Assembly (NCBI GenBank): GCA_025351185.1
Contig: JANXWJ010000123.1
Span: 1-37,734, forward strand
Direction: 5' to 3'
Source: Candidatus Nanopelagicales bacterium
Lineage (GTDB): Bacteria > Actinomycetota > Actinomycetes > S36-B12 > CAIYMF01
Length of the DNA: 37,734 nt
Position 1 is the stretch's first letter. Every line of letters starts with the position of its first letter. The position numbers and the translations under genes were made by a program. The notes beneath the pieces were generated by a model. It was not told the DNA's origin. It did not search any database and saw nothing but the letters and a program-made list of their open reading frames with translations. Positions 8,028-16,592 of the stretch are shown in pieces.

Positions 8028-8033
8028 AGCATA
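8028..8033 (-). promoter_or_regulatory. Leaderless -10 box of the mannosyltransferase gene
   Basis: On the minus strand TATGCT is followed by GAGCGG and then GTG (8021). This TANNNT plus 6 nt arrangement gives a transcript that starts at or next to the start codon. Confidence 0.6.
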
Positions 8034-8054
8034 CGGACGTGGCAGGCTGCCGCC

Positions 8055-8930
8055 GTGGCAGAGCGCGAGGTTCCAGGCGTACTCGTGATCGCAGGGACGC
8101 CGATCGGTGATCCAACCGATGCTTCACCGAGACTGTGTGAGGAGCTCTCGAACGCCGACATCGTGGCCGCTGAGGACACCCGGCGCACCCGGCGGCTCGC
8201 GAGCGATCTCGGCATCACCCTCTCCGGCAGGGTCGTGTCCTACTACGACGCGGTCGAGCGCGAGCGCCTCCCCGAGCTCGTCGCCGCACTGGAGGCGGGG
8301 GAGCGCGTGGTGCTCGTGACCGATGCGGGGATGCCGAGCGTGAGTGACCCCGGCTATCGCCTCGTCGCGGCCGCGGCGGGGGCCGGCATCGTCGTGACCG
8401 CCGTGCCGGGTCCGAGCGCGGTCCTCACCGCGCTCGCTCTGTCCGCGCTGCCGGTCGACCGGTTCACGTTCGAGGGGTTCCTCCCACGCAAGGCTGGTGA
8501 GCGGGCGCGCGCCCTCGCCTCACTCGCAGCAGATCCGCGCACGCTGGTGTTCTTCGAGGCACCGCACCGCATCGCCGAGGCGCTCGCCGCGATGGCCGAG
8601 GCGTTCGGACCCGACCGCCCCGCTGCCGTCTGTCGGGAGCTCACCAAGACCTATGAGGAGATACGTCGTGCCTCCCTGGGCGAGCTCGCCGCCTGGGCGG
8701 CCGAAGGGGTGCGCGGCGAGATCACGGTGGTGGTCGCGGGTGCGCCCGAGGATTGGGTCCCGGCCGTGACGGCCGAGGGTGGCGACCCGCGCAAGTCGGC
8801 GCTCGCAGCGGTGGCAGCGGCGTACGGCTTGGACCGCAAGGTGGTCTACGACGCTGTGGTGGCAGCCAAGAAGGCGAGCCAGGAGGCAGCGCGGCAAACG
8901 CCGGAGAACCGGCTGCCTCCACGCCCGTAG
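8055..8930 (+). CDS. rsmI: 16S rRNA (cytidine1402-2'-O)-methyltransferase
   Basis: 291 residues of the tetrapyrrole-methylase fold. The Gly-rich motif VIAGTPIGDPTDASPR is near the N-terminus, followed by AEDTRRTRRLA, VTDAGMPSVSDPGY and VPGPSAVLTALALS, all RsmI hallmarks. The C-terminal helical extension includes EEIRRASLGELAAW. It uses SAM to methylate C1402 in the ribosomal decoding centre. Start: GTG 8055 is the first start that fits; CAGGCT lies 6 nt upstream as a degenerate -10. The stop TAG (8928-8930) is shared with the -10 box of metG. Confidence 0.93.
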   Translation: MAEREVPGVLVIAGTPIGDPTDASPRLCEELSNADIVAAEDTRRTRRLASDLGITLSGRVVSYYDAVERERLPELVAALEAGERVVLVTDAGMPSVSDPGYRLVAAAAGAGIVVTAVPGPSAVLTALALSALPVDRFTFEGFLPRKAGERARALASLAADPRTLVFFEAPHRIAEALAAMAEAFGPDRPAAVCRELTKTYEEIRRASLGELAAWAAEGVRGEITVVVAGAPEDWVPAVTAEGGDPRKSALAAVAAAYGLDRKVVYDAVVAAKKASQEAARQTPENRLPPRP

Positions 8931-8933
8931 GAT
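8928..8933 (+). promoter_or_regulatory. Leaderless -10 box of metG overlapping the rsmI stop codon
   Basis: TAGGAT begins with the rsmI stop TAG and is followed by 6 nt and the metG GTG (8940). It implies an independent, leaderless metG transcript. Confidence 0.6.
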
Positions 8934-8939
8934 TGACGC

Positions 8940-10538
8940 GTGTCCGACACCAAGGCCTTCTTCCTCACGACGCCGATCTACTACGTCAACGACGCGCCGC
9001 ACATCGGGCACGCCTACACGACGACAGCCGGCGACGTCCTTACCCGGTGGCACCGGCAGCGCGGTGAGCGCGTGTGGTTCCTCACCGGCGTCGACGAGCA
9101 CGGTCAGAAGGTCATGCGCAGCGCAGAGGCCAACGGTGTCACGCCGCAGGAGTGGGCCGATCGCCTCGTGGAGACGGCCTGGCTCCCGGTGCTCGACACG
9201 ATCGACGCGGCCAACGACGACTTCATCCGCACGACGGAGCCTCGGCACACCGAGCGCGTGCAGCGCTTCCTCACCGGTCTCAAGGACCGTGGGGAGATCT
9301 ACGAGGGCGCCTACGACGGCCCCTACTGCGTGGCGTGCGAGGAGTTCAAGCTCCCCGGTGACCTCGTCGACGGCGTGGGTGACTACGCCGGCGAGAAGGT
9401 CTGCGCGATCCACGGCCGCCCGGTGGAGCAGGTCAGCGAGACCAACTGGTTCTTCCGGCTCTCCGCCTACGGCGACAAGCTGCTCGCGCACTACGAAGCC
9501 AACCCGCTCGCGGTGCAGCCGCAGTCGGCCTACAACGAGGTCACGTCGTTCCTGCGCGGCGGTCTTCAGGACCTCTCGATCTCGCGATCGACGTTCGACT
9601 GGGGAATCCCGGTGCCGTGGGACGAGAAGCAGGTCGTCTACGTGTGGTTCGACGCGCTCCTCAACTACGCCACCGCGGTCGGGCTCGGCGACGAGCCCGG
9701 AACCCCTGGTGCAGAACAGTTCGCAGCGACCTGGCCCGCTGACGTGCACCTGGTCGGCAAGGACATCCTGCGGTTCCACGCGATCATCTGGCCCGCGATG
9801 CTCATGGCTGCCGGGCTCCCCCTGCCGAAGCAGGTCTTCGCCCACGGCTGGCTTCTCGTCGGCGGCGAGAAGATGAGCAAGACGAAGCTGACCGGCATCG
9901 CGCCCGCGACGATCGTCGACCATTTCGGGTCCGATGCGTTCCGCTACTACTTCCTCCGCGCGATCGCGTTCGGTGCCGACGGATCATTCTCCTGGGAGGA
10001 CATGAGCGCTCGCTACACCTCCGAGCTCGCCAACGGCCTGGGCAACCTCGCCTCGCGCGCTCCGGCGATGGTCGCGAAGTACCGCGAGGGGCTGCTGCCC
10101 GTGGCGACGGCCTACACCGACGCCGAGGTCGCGTTGCAGACTCTCCTCGCCTCGACAGTCGAGACCGCCGACGAGTCGATGCTTCGGCTCGACTTCGCCG
10201 GTGCCATCGGAGCGGTCAAGGCCTTCGTCGATGCCATCAACCTCTATGTCACCGAGCAGGCGCCGTGGGTGCTCGCGAAGGACGAGGCAGATGCGGAGCG
10301 GCTCTCGACCGTGCTCTACACGATCTGCGAGAGCCTGCGCGCGATCGCAGTGCTGCACCACGCCGTCATGCCGAAGGCCACGACCTCGCTATGGGAGCAG
10401 ATCGGCGCCGACGTCGCGCTCGGTCCGATCGGCGAGCAGGTCGTCACCGACGCCGGTTGCTGGGGACAGCTGCCGCCCGGCACGACGATCACCAAGGGTG
10501 CCATCTTGTTCCCGCGTCTCGACGAGCCCGCGGTCTGA
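8940..10538 (+). CDS. metG: Methionyl-tRNA synthetase
   Basis: 532 residues of class I aminoacyl-tRNA synthetase. The HIGH motif is at 21-24 (VNDAPHIGHAYT) and KMSKT begins at about residue 311. A zinc knuckle in the connective domain shows YCVACEEF and a second pair, CAIHGRP, so one of the four ligands may be His. The anticodon-binding helical domain follows (about 375-510). There is no C-terminal EMAP/tRNA-binding dimerisation domain, consistent with the short MetG form of mycobacteria. Start: GTG 8940 is set by the adjacent -10 box. tatD follows at 28 nt. Confidence 0.96.
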   Translation: MSDTKAFFLTTPIYYVNDAPHIGHAYTTTAGDVLTRWHRQRGERVWFLTGVDEHGQKVMRSAEANGVTPQEWADRLVETAWLPVLDTIDAANDDFIRTTEPRHTERVQRFLTGLKDRGEIYEGAYDGPYCVACEEFKLPGDLVDGVGDYAGEKVCAIHGRPVEQVSETNWFFRLSAYGDKLLAHYEANPLAVQPQSAYNEVTSFLRGGLQDLSISRSTFDWGIPVPWDEKQVVYVWFDALLNYATAVGLGDEPGTPGAEQFAATWPADVHLVGKDILRFHAIIWPAMLMAAGLPLPKQVFAHGWLLVGGEKMSKTKLTGIAPATIVDHFGSDAFRYYFLRAIAFGADGSFSWEDMSARYTSELANGLGNLASRAPAMVAKYREGLLPVATAYTDAEVALQTLLASTVETADESMLRLDFAGAIGAVKAFVDAINLYVTEQAPWVLAKDEADAERLSTVLYTICESLRAIAVLHHAVMPKATTSLWEQIGADVALGPIGEQVVTDAGCWGQLPPGTTITKGAILFPRLDEPAV

Positions 10539-10566
10539 CGTCGTACACCGACGACCCGACGCCGAC

Positions 10567-11472
10567 ATGAGCACCGACGAGCCGGTCCGCACCCGCGCCG
10601 CGACAGCGGAGTCGGGACACTCGCGCAACCGCGAGCACCCGCCGCTGCCCCAGCCGCTGCGCACCGAGGTCATCGACACGCACTGCCATCTCGACATCCA
10701 GGATGGCGACGACGGTGCCTCGTGGCTCTCGGTCGACGAGGCGCTCGCGCGGGCGGCGTCGGTCGGTGTCACCCGGATCGTGCAGGTCGGGTGCGACCTG
10801 CCGAGCGCGCGCTGGTCTGTGCAGGCTGCGACCGAGCACGACCACATCGTCGCCACGGTCGCGCTGCACCCCAACGAGGCGCCGCGCATCCTCAAGACAC
10901 AGGGACGCGCCGCCCTCGAGGCGGCATGGGAAGAGATCGCCGAGCTGGCTGCCCATCCTCGGGTGCGGGGGGTCGGCGAGACCGGCATGGACTTCTTCCG
11001 GACCGGTGACGACGGGCGTGCGGTGCAGGAGGAGTCGTTTCGCCGCCACATCGCACTCGCGAAGCAGCTCGGGAAGACGCTCACGATCCACGACCGCGAC
11101 TCCCACGACGACGTGATCCGCATCCTGGAGAGCGAGGGTGCGCCCGAGAACGTGGTGTTCCACTGCTATTCCGGCGACGCGGAGATGGCGCGCTACTGCA
11201 CCGACCGCGGTTGGTATCTCTCCTTCGCCGGCACCGTGACGTTCAAGAACGCCCAGTCGCTCCGCGACTCGGCCGCGGTCGCGCCGCTCGACCGGCTGCT
11301 CGTCGAGACGGACGCGCCCTACCTCACGCCGATGCCCTATCGCGGTCGGCCCAACGCGTCCTATCTCGTGCCCCTCACCGTGCGCGTGCTGGCCGAGAGC
11401 GCGGGGGTCGACGAGGACTCGATGGCCGCTGCGCTCTGGACGAACGCGCGACGAGCCTTCGGCGACTGGTAG
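10567..11472 (+). CDS. tatD: TatD-family metal-dependent hydrolase
   Basis: 301 residues. The TIM-barrel amidohydrolase motifs are present: DTHCHLD near residue 38, ALHPNEAP, GETGMDFFR with the metal-ligand Glu, IHDRDSHDD, FHCYSGD, and ETDAPYLTPMPYRGRPN. The family comprises Mg2+-dependent 3'-5' DNA/RNA exonucleases and D-aminoacyl-tRNA-deacylase-like enzymes. The N-terminal 35 residues are a charged, non-conserved extension. Start: ATG 10567 is the first ATG after the metG stop. It has no clear Shine-Dalgarno, so translation by read-on from metG is likely. Confidence 0.92.
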   Translation: MSTDEPVRTRAATAESGHSRNREHPPLPQPLRTEVIDTHCHLDIQDGDDGASWLSVDEALARAASVGVTRIVQVGCDLPSARWSVQAATEHDHIVATVALHPNEAPRILKTQGRAALEAAWEEIAELAAHPRVRGVGETGMDFFRTGDDGRAVQEESFRRHIALAKQLGKTLTIHDRDSHDDVIRILESEGAPENVVFHCYSGDAEMARYCTDRGWYLSFAGTVTFKNAQSLRDSAAVAPLDRLLVETDAPYLTPMPYRGRPNASYLVPLTVRVLAESAGVDEDSMAAALWTNARRAFGDW

Positions 11473-11477
11473 CGGTC

Positions 11478-11556
11478 GTGGCTGACGCTCGCGACCTGCG
11501 TCGGATCGCTCTCGACCTCCCGCACGTCGAGGAGATCGAGAGCGAGGGATTCGACA
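11478..11556 (+). pseudogene. 5' fragment of a MmcQ/YjbR-like gene
   Basis: A GTG 5 nt after the tatD stop starts an open frame reading ADARDLRRIALDLPHVEEI and then SEGFD. This matches the N-terminus of MmcQ/YjbR DNA-binding-fold proteins, but homology stops after about 26 residues. From about 11556 the frame runs antisense through a second relic, so the rest of the gene is missing. An accidental 66-residue frame continues to 11678. The function of an intact gene of this family is unknown. Confidence 0.6.
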
Positions 11557-11823
11557 ACGCGTGGATCAGCTGGGCTGCGCCCTCGTCGAACCAGTCGAGG
11601 AGCTCGACGCGCTCGGAGGGTCCGACGGGCTCGTCGCCGGGTGCCCCGGTCGTGACAGCACCGTGCGCCCAGCGGTGAACGCCTCCGAGGTGGCTCGCCC
11701 GACAGCGACGGTCCACCCGGGGCAGTCGGGCACGGGTGCCGAGAGGTCGACCTCCCGCAGGAGGTCGGCGAACGCGGTCGCATCGCGTCGGAGCGTGTCG
11801 ATGTAGGTGTCGGAGCTGAGCAC
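11550..11823 (-). pseudogene. Truncated, frameshifted maleylpyruvate-isomerase-family (TIGR03083) gene
   Basis: From GTG 11823 the minus strand reads LSSDTYIDTLRRDATAFADL and then VDLSAPVPDCPGWTVA, the N-terminus of actinobacterial mycothiol-dependent maleylpyruvate-isomerase-like proteins. After GWTVA the homology jumps to another frame (SHLGGVHRWAHGAVTTG, then ELLDWFDEGAAQLIHAL). This is consistent with loss of one base near 11700-11705. It ends at about 11552 against the MmcQ-like fragment. About two thirds of a normal gene of this family (roughly 200-270 residues) is missing, so it is a dead gene. Confidence 0.7.
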
Positions 11824-11922
11824 GATCCGATCGTGACAGGGAGCACCCCGGCACGAAGCGGGAATCGACTGATGATGGAGCCGGTCGTCCGCGGTCGGGC
11901 ACCGATGCGGGAGAGTGTGCCC

Positions 11923-12768
11923 ATGACCGATGGTGCCGACCACCCCCAGAAGGCCCACTTCTCCGGGGTCTTCCATCGAGCCTCCGAGACCTACGACGCG
12001 GTGGGTGTCGACTTCTTCGCACCCCTCGCAGCGCGGCTCGTCGAACGCGCCGACCTCCTTCCCGGTGACGCGGTGCTCGACCTCGGCGCGGGTCGGGGTG
12101 CTGCGCTGTTCGCCGCCGCCGAGGTGGTCGGCCCCCGGGGCGAGGTGCTCGGTGTCGACCTGGCCCCGGGCATGGTCGAGCTGACGGCGAGCGATGCGAT
12201 GGAGCGTGGTCTGACCCAGGTGCGGGTGATCCTCGGCGACGCTGACGATCCGCCGTCGCGCGAGGGCGGTTGGGACGCGGTCGTCGCGTCGTTCGTGCTC
12301 TTCTTCCTCCCGGAGCCGGTGGCGACAGCCCGGCGCATCCGCGAGGTACTGCGCCCGGGTGGGCGCTTCGTGCTCTCGACCTTCGACCAGCCTGATGAGC
12401 GATGGAGGATCGTCGAGGCGGCCGTCAAGCCGTTCTGGCCGGACGATCCCGCGAACGAGGAGCCGGCTCATCCGGCGAGCCGCTCGCACTTCTCCAGCAC
12501 CTCGCACGTCGAGGCGTTGCTGCACGAGGCTGGTTACACCGACATCAGCACGGTGCTCGTCGAGCACGAGAACCACTATCGCAACGTCGACCAGTGGCTC
12601 GACTGGACGTGGTCGGCCGGAGCGCGCGTGATCTGGGAGCGCGTGCCGGAGAGCCGCCGCGACGACGCCGTCGCTGCCGGACTCGCTGCGGTCTCGACCC
12701 TCGCTGACGACGACGGCGCGCTGGTCGAGCGCTTCTTCGTCCGCCTCACCCGAGGTGTGCGGCGGTGA
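11923..12768 (+). CDS. Class I SAM-dependent methyltransferase
   Basis: 281 residues. The Rossmann-fold SAM site [16 protein letters not shown] (about 50-65) is followed by [12 protein letters not shown] and a motif IV region, [27 protein letters not shown] is typical of the UbiE/Methyltransf_11 group. The acceptor substrate cannot be inferred. Start: ATG 11923 has GGGAGAG 8 nt upstream; an open frame further upstream runs through non-coding DNA. Its stop overlaps the rsmA start (GTGA), so the two are translationally coupled. It is an accessory insertion in the tatD-rsmA housekeeping order. Confidence 0.85.
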   Translation: MTDGADHPQKAHFSGVFHRASETYDAVGVDFFAPLAARLVERADLLPGDAVLDLGAGRGAALFAAAEVVGPRGEVLGVDLAPGMVELTASDAMERGLTQVRVILGDADDPPSREGGWDAVVASFVLFFLPEPVATARRIREVLRPGGRFVLSTFDQPDERWRIVEAAVKPFWPDDPANEEPAHPASRSHFSSTSHVEALLHEAGYTDISTVLVEHENHYRNVDQWLDWTWSAGARVIWERVPESRRDDAVAAGLAAVSTLADDDGALVERFFVRLTRGVRR

Positions 12769-13634
12769 GCGACGACACGCCTGACGGGCTGCTCGGTGCG
12801 TCCGACGTACGCGAGCTCGCGGCTCGCCTCGGCATCCGCCCGACCAAGCAGAAGGGGCAGAACTTCGTCATCGACGGCAACACCGTGCGACGCATCGGTC
12901 GTACTGCGGCGATCACTGCCGACGACATCGTGCTGGAGGTCGGCCCCGGCCTGGGCTCGCTGACGATCTACCTCGCCGCGTGGTCCCGCCACGTCGTCGC
13001 GGTCGAGATCGACGACCTCCTAGCCGACGCACTGCCGGGCATCGTGACCACGCGTCGTCCCGACCTCGCAGACAAGCTCACGGTGGTGCACGCGGACGCG
13101 CTCAAGGTGCGCGAGCTGCCCGGTGAACCTCCTACGGCCCTCGTCGCCAACCTGCCCTACAACATCTCCGTACCCGTCATCCTGCATCTGCTCGAGGCGT
13201 TCCCCTCGATCCAGCGGGTGCTCGTCATGGTGCAGCTCGAGGTCGCTGACCGGCTCGCAGCGGGGCCAGGATCGAAGGTCTACGGAGTGCCGAGCGTGAA
13301 AGCACGGTGGTACGGCGACGTCGCACGCGTCGGTGTGATCGGCCGCAACGTCTTCTGGCCGGCGCCCAACGTCGACAGCGGTCTGGTCGCGATCACGCGT
13401 ACGCAGCCGCCGGTCACCGCGGCGACGCGGGAGGAGGTGTTCGCCGTGATCGACGCGGCGTTCGCCCAACGCCGCAAGACCCTGCGCGCCGCCCTGGCCG
13501 GCTGGGCCGGCTCGCCTCCGCTGGCCGAGGACGCCCTGCGCCGAGCCGGCATCGACCCCAGCATCCGAGGCGAGATGCTCACCGTCACCGACTTCGCCCA
13601 CCTAGCCGCCGTCAAATACCCCCACCACCTCTAA
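12765..13634 (+). CDS. rsmA: 16S rRNA dimethyladenosine transferase
   Basis: 289 residues of the KsgA/Dim1 family, which dimethylates A1518 and A1519 of 16S rRNA using SAM. Motifs: [17 protein letters not shown] near residues 26-42 (LGQNFL in most bacteria), [14 protein letters not shown] for SAM, the catalytic [10 protein letters not shown], and the C-terminal helical domain with [12 protein letters not shown]. Start: GTG 12765 overlaps the upstream TGA. The 3' flank holds repeat-like DNA and then ispE under its own promoter. Confidence 0.96.
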   Translation: MSDDTPDGLLGASDVRELAARLGIRPTKQKGQNFVIDGNTVRRIGRTAAITADDIVLEVGPGLGSLTIYLAAWSRHVVAVEIDDLLADALPGIVTTRRPDLADKLTVVHADALKVRELPGEPPTALVANLPYNISVPVILHLLEAFPSIQRVLVMVQLEVADRLAAGPGSKVYGVPSVKARWYGDVARVGVIGRNVFWPAPNVDSGLVAITRTQPPVTAATREEVFAVIDAAFAQRRKTLRAALAGWAGSPPLAEDALRRAGIDPSIRGEMLTVTDFAHLAAVKYPHHL

Positions 13635-13702
13635 CCCGACCACCCCCCAACCGGCCACCCACACGACCCAGCCCCACCGCCAGGGAAGTTCTTGGCCTCT
13701 CA

Positions 13703-13797
13703 GGTCAGAAAGTGCCCTTGAGCGGCACCTTGTGACCACAAGTCGCGATCTTGGTCGGACCTCGGGTGGGTCGTTGCTCGAGGTGATCTTGGTCGCG
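13703..13797. repeat. Compound inverted/direct-repeat region between rsmA and ispE
   Basis: ggtca (13703-13707) to tgacc (13732-13736) encloses an inner tgcc/ggca stem. This is followed by gtcgcga ... tcgcgac (13742-13748 and 13792-13798) around an inner acctcg/cgaggt stem. The 11-mer gatcttggtcg occurs twice in direct orientation (13747-13757 and 13785-13795); it is also the core of the family A palindromes at 29332 and 37671. No gene is seen in 13635-13842. Confidence 0.5.
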
Positions 13798-13830
13798 ACG
13801 CGGTGGCGTCGCGGGTGCTCCGAGGGCATC

Positions 13831-13836
13831 TAGGGT
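13831..13836 (+). promoter_or_regulatory. Leaderless -10 box of ispE
   Basis: TAGGGT, then 6 nt, then GTG (13843). The same geometry occurs before metG, the response regulator and the DUF885 gene. Confidence 0.6.
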
Positions 13837-13842
13837 GATGGG

Positions 13843-14766
13843 GTGCTCTCGTCCGTGACCGTCCGCGCCCCCGCGAAGGTCAACCTCGCGCTCGGCGTCG
13901 GTCCGTTGCGCTCCGACGGCTTCCACGGCCTGACGACCGTCTTTCACGCGGTCGGGCTCTACGACGACCTCGTGGCCACACCGCTGCGCCCGGGATCGGG
14001 TGTTCAGCTCGTGGTCGAGGGTGAGGGTGCGGCCGAGGTCCCCCTGGACTCCACGAACCTCGCCTGGCGCGCGGTCACCGCACTCGAGGCCTACGGCGCC
14101 TCACCCGATGTCTCCCTCGCCATCCGCAAGGGCATCCCGGTGGCGGGTGGCATGGCCGGCGGGAGTGCCGACGGCGCCGCTGCACTGGTCGCGATCGACG
14201 CGCTCTTCGAGCTCGGTCTCGGCAAGGAGACGTTGTATGACGTCGCCGCCGCACTCGGCAGCGACGTTCCCTTCGCCTTGCACGGCGGCACAGCGATCGG
14301 CTCCGACCGGGGCACCGCGCTGACCACCGCACTCGTACGCGGCACCTACCACTGGGTGTTCGTGCTCGCCGAGCAAGGACTTCCCACGCCACTGGTCTTC
14401 CGCGAGTTCGATCGGCTCCACGACGCGGCGACCGTGCCCGATCCCGAGGTGCCGGACGACGTGATGTCGGCGCTGCGTGCCGGCGATGCCGAGGCGCTGG
14501 GCAGGGCGCTGCACAACGACCTCCAAGGTCCGGCGGTCTCACTGCGTCCCCATCTCGCCCAGGTACTGAGCATCGGCGAGGAGTACGGCGCACTCGGCGG
14601 TGTCGTCTCGGGCAGCGGACCGACCTGCGCGTTCCTCGCCCGCGACGACGAGCACGCCGTCGACCTCGCGGTCGCCTTCACAGCCAGCGGCGTGTGCCGC
14701 ACCGTCAAGCGTGCGAACGGGCCGGTCCCGGGTGCACGCGTCGTCGACCAGAGGTCCACCGCCTGA
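13843..14766 (+). CDS. ispE: 4-diphosphocytidyl-2-C-methyl-D-erythritol kinase
   Basis: 307 residues of the GHMP kinase fold. It phosphorylates CDP-methylerythritol in the non-mevalonate isoprenoid pathway. Motifs: APAKVNLALGVG (N-terminal substrate region), the ATP loop PVAGGMAGGSADGAAALVA, and the third motif GGVVSGSGPTCAFLA. Length is normal. Start: GTG 13843 is fixed by the leaderless -10 box. The stop TGA shares its A with the ATG of the ABC-F gene (TGATG). In many actinobacteria ispE lies directly after rsmA, as here. Confidence 0.95.
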   Translation: MLSSVTVRAPAKVNLALGVGPLRSDGFHGLTTVFHAVGLYDDLVATPLRPGSGVQLVVEGEGAAEVPLDSTNLAWRAVTALEAYGASPDVSLAIRKGIPVAGGMAGGSADGAAALVAIDALFELGLGKETLYDVAAALGSDVPFALHGGTAIGSDRGTALTTALVRGTYHWVFVLAEQGLPTPLVFREFDRLHDAATVPDPEVPDDVMSALRAGDAEALGRALHNDLQGPAVSLRPHLAQVLSIGEEYGALGGVVSGSGPTCAFLARDDEHAVDLAVAFTASGVCRTVKRANGPVPGARVVDQRSTA

Positions 14767-16592
14767 TGGCTCCCGTCACCTACGTCGCACTCGAGAACGT
14801 CAGCAAGTCCCTCGGCACCCGCACCCTCCTGTCGGGCGTCACCGTCGGCGTGACCGAAGGCGCCCGCATCGGCATCGTCGGCCGCAACGGCGGTGGTAAG
14901 ACCACCCTCGTCCGGGTGCTCACCGGCCTCGAGCCCGAGGACGCCGGACGCGTCGTCACGGTCAACGGGCTGACCATCAGGCTTCTCGCGCAGACCGACG
15001 ACCTCGATCCTGGAGCCTCCCTGCGCGACGTCGTGGTCGGCGACCGGGCCGAGCACGAGTGGGCAGGTGACGCGCGGGTTCGCGATGTGCTCGACGGTCT
15101 CATCGGCGGCGTCAACGGTTCGGCCTACGGCGAGGGCATGGAGACGAAGGTCGGCACGATGTCCGGTGGCGAGCGCCGCCGTGCAGCCCTCGCGCAGCTG
15201 CTCGTCGACGACCCGGACCTCCTCGTGCTCGATGAGCCGACCAACCATCTCGACGTCGAGGCGATCGCCTGGCTCGCAGGGCATCTCGCGCCACGCCGCG
15301 GTGCGCTCGTGGCGGTCACGCACGACCGGTGGTTCCTCGACGCCGTCGCCACCGAGACCTGGGAGGTCATCGACTCCACGGTCCAGCGCTTCGACGGCGG
15401 CTATGCCGCCTACGTCCTCGCGAAGGCCGAGCGGTCGCGCCAGGCGGCCTCGAGCGAAGAGCGCCGCCAGAACCTGCTGCGCAAGGAGCTGGCATGGCTG
15501 CGTCGCGGTGCTCCGGCGCGTACGAGCAAGCCGAAGTTCCGCATCGACGCGGCCAACGTCCTCATCGCCGACGAGCCTCCGCCGCGCGATCGGTTGGCGC
15601 TCGAGAAGTTCGCGACAGCACGACTCGGCAAGCAGGTCTACGACCTCGAGGACGTCACGCTCGCACCTGCACCGGGTGTCGATCCCGTGATAACGCGGCA
15701 GACCTGGCGCCTCGGCCCCGGTGACCGGGTGGGGCTCCTCGGCGCCAACGGCGCCGGCAAGACGACCCTCCTCCGGCTGCTCAACGCCGCGCACGACGGT
15801 GTGCTCGACACGGCCGCAGCTCCGGACCTCCGCGAAGGCAGCATCCGGGTCGGTCAGACCGTGTCGGTCGCGCACCTGTCGCAGGCGCTGTCGGAGATCG
15901 ACCCCGAGGAGCGCGTGCTCGAGTCGCTGCAGCGCCAGGCGCAGTACGTCGATCTCGGCAAGGGTCGCACCCTGACTGCTCAGCAGCTGCTCGAGAACTT
16001 CGGGTTCACCGGCGACAAGCTGTTCACCCGCCTCGGCGACCTCTCCGGCGGTGAGCGACGCCGACTGCAGATGCTGCGCCTGCTCGTCAACGGTCCCAAC
16101 GTGCTGCTCCTCGACGAACCCACGAACGACCTCGACGTCGAGATGCTCACGGTGCTCGAAGACCTGCTCGACACCTGGCCCGGCACCCTCGTCGTCGTGA
16201 GCCACGACCGCTACTTCCTCGAGCGCACCACCGACTCGGTCTACGCCCTTCTCGGTGACGGTGCACTGCGCCACCTCCCCAACGGAGTCGATGAATACCT
16301 CGAGCGCCGACGCAACGCCCCCGCGGTGCCGAGCCGCAGTCCGAACGGGAGTGACGGCTCTTCGGCGCGCACGCCGGGAGGCGACGCTCGCGCCCTGCGC
16401 AAGGAGCTCACCAAGATCGAACGGCGTACGACGAAGCTCCTTGGCGAGGAGGCGCGCCTGCACGCGGCCCTCGCCGAGGCAGCGGTCGACCACACGTCGG
16501 TGCTCGCCCTCGACGCCGAGCTGCGCGCCGTGCTCGCCGAACGCGACGAGCTCGAGGACCGTTGGCTCGAAGTGGCCGCCGAGCTCGACTAG
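14766..16592 (+). CDS. ABC-F family ATPase (Uup/EttA-like)
   Basis: 608 residues with two ABC domains and no membrane segments, so a soluble ribosome-associated ATPase rather than a transporter. Walker A sites are GRNGGGKTT and GANGAGKTT. The signatures are MSGGERRR and LSGGERRR, and the Walker B motifs are LLVLDEPTNHLD and VLLLDEPTNDLD. The interdomain linker (about 245-310) is charged. The C-terminal 75 residues form a basic/acidic coiled coil like that of Uup. ABC-F proteins bind the ribosomal E site to rescue or regulate translation, and some protect from antibiotics; which applies here is not visible. Coupled to ispE by TGATG. Confidence 0.92.
   Translation: MAPVTYVALENVSKSLGTRTLLSGVTVGVTEGARIGIVGRNGGGKTTLVRVLTGLEPEDAGRVVTVNGLTIRLLAQTDDLDPGASLRDVVVGDRAEHEWAGDARVRDVLDGLIGGVNGSAYGEGMETKVGTMSGGERRRAALAQLLVDDPDLLVLDEPTNHLDVEAIAWLAGHLAPRRGALVAVTHDRWFLDAVATETWEVIDSTVQRFDGGYAAYVLAKAERSRQAASSEERRQNLLRKELAWLRRGAPARTSKPKFRIDAANVLIADEPPPRDRLALEKFATARLGKQVYDLEDVTLAPAPGVDPVITRQTWRLGPGDRVGLLGANGAGKTTLLRLLNAAHDGVLDTAAAPDLREGSIRVGQTVSVAHLSQALSEIDPEERVLESLQRQAQYVDLGKGRTLTAQQLLENFGFTGDKLFTRLGDLSGGERRRLQMLRLLVNGPNVLLLDEPTNDLDVEMLTVLEDLLDTWPGTLVVVSHDRYFLERTTDSVYALLGDGALRHLPNGVDEYLERRRNAPAVPSRSPNGSDGSSARTPGGDARALRKELTKIERRTTKLLGEEARLHAALAEAAVDHTSVLALDAELRAVLAERDELEDRWLEVAAELD

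Noticed and set aside
6375-8054. Long plus-strand open frame running into rsmI
   Set aside because: This part is antisense to the mannosyltransferase gene; only the part from GTG 8055 is homologous to RsmI.
11478-11678. A 66-codon small novel gene
   Set aside because: Its first third is a MmcQ/YjbR-like fragment and the rest is antisense to a second gene relic, so it is better explained as a deletion join.
6354-13707. Shared 12-mer cctctcaggtca at 6354-6365 and 13696-13707
   Set aside because: Only 12 nt with unlike flanks; not enough to call a repeat family.
14346-16493. Open frame of about 715 codons on the minus strand opposite ispE and the ABC-F gene
   Set aside because: It shadows two clear plus-strand genes and shows no recognisable domain.
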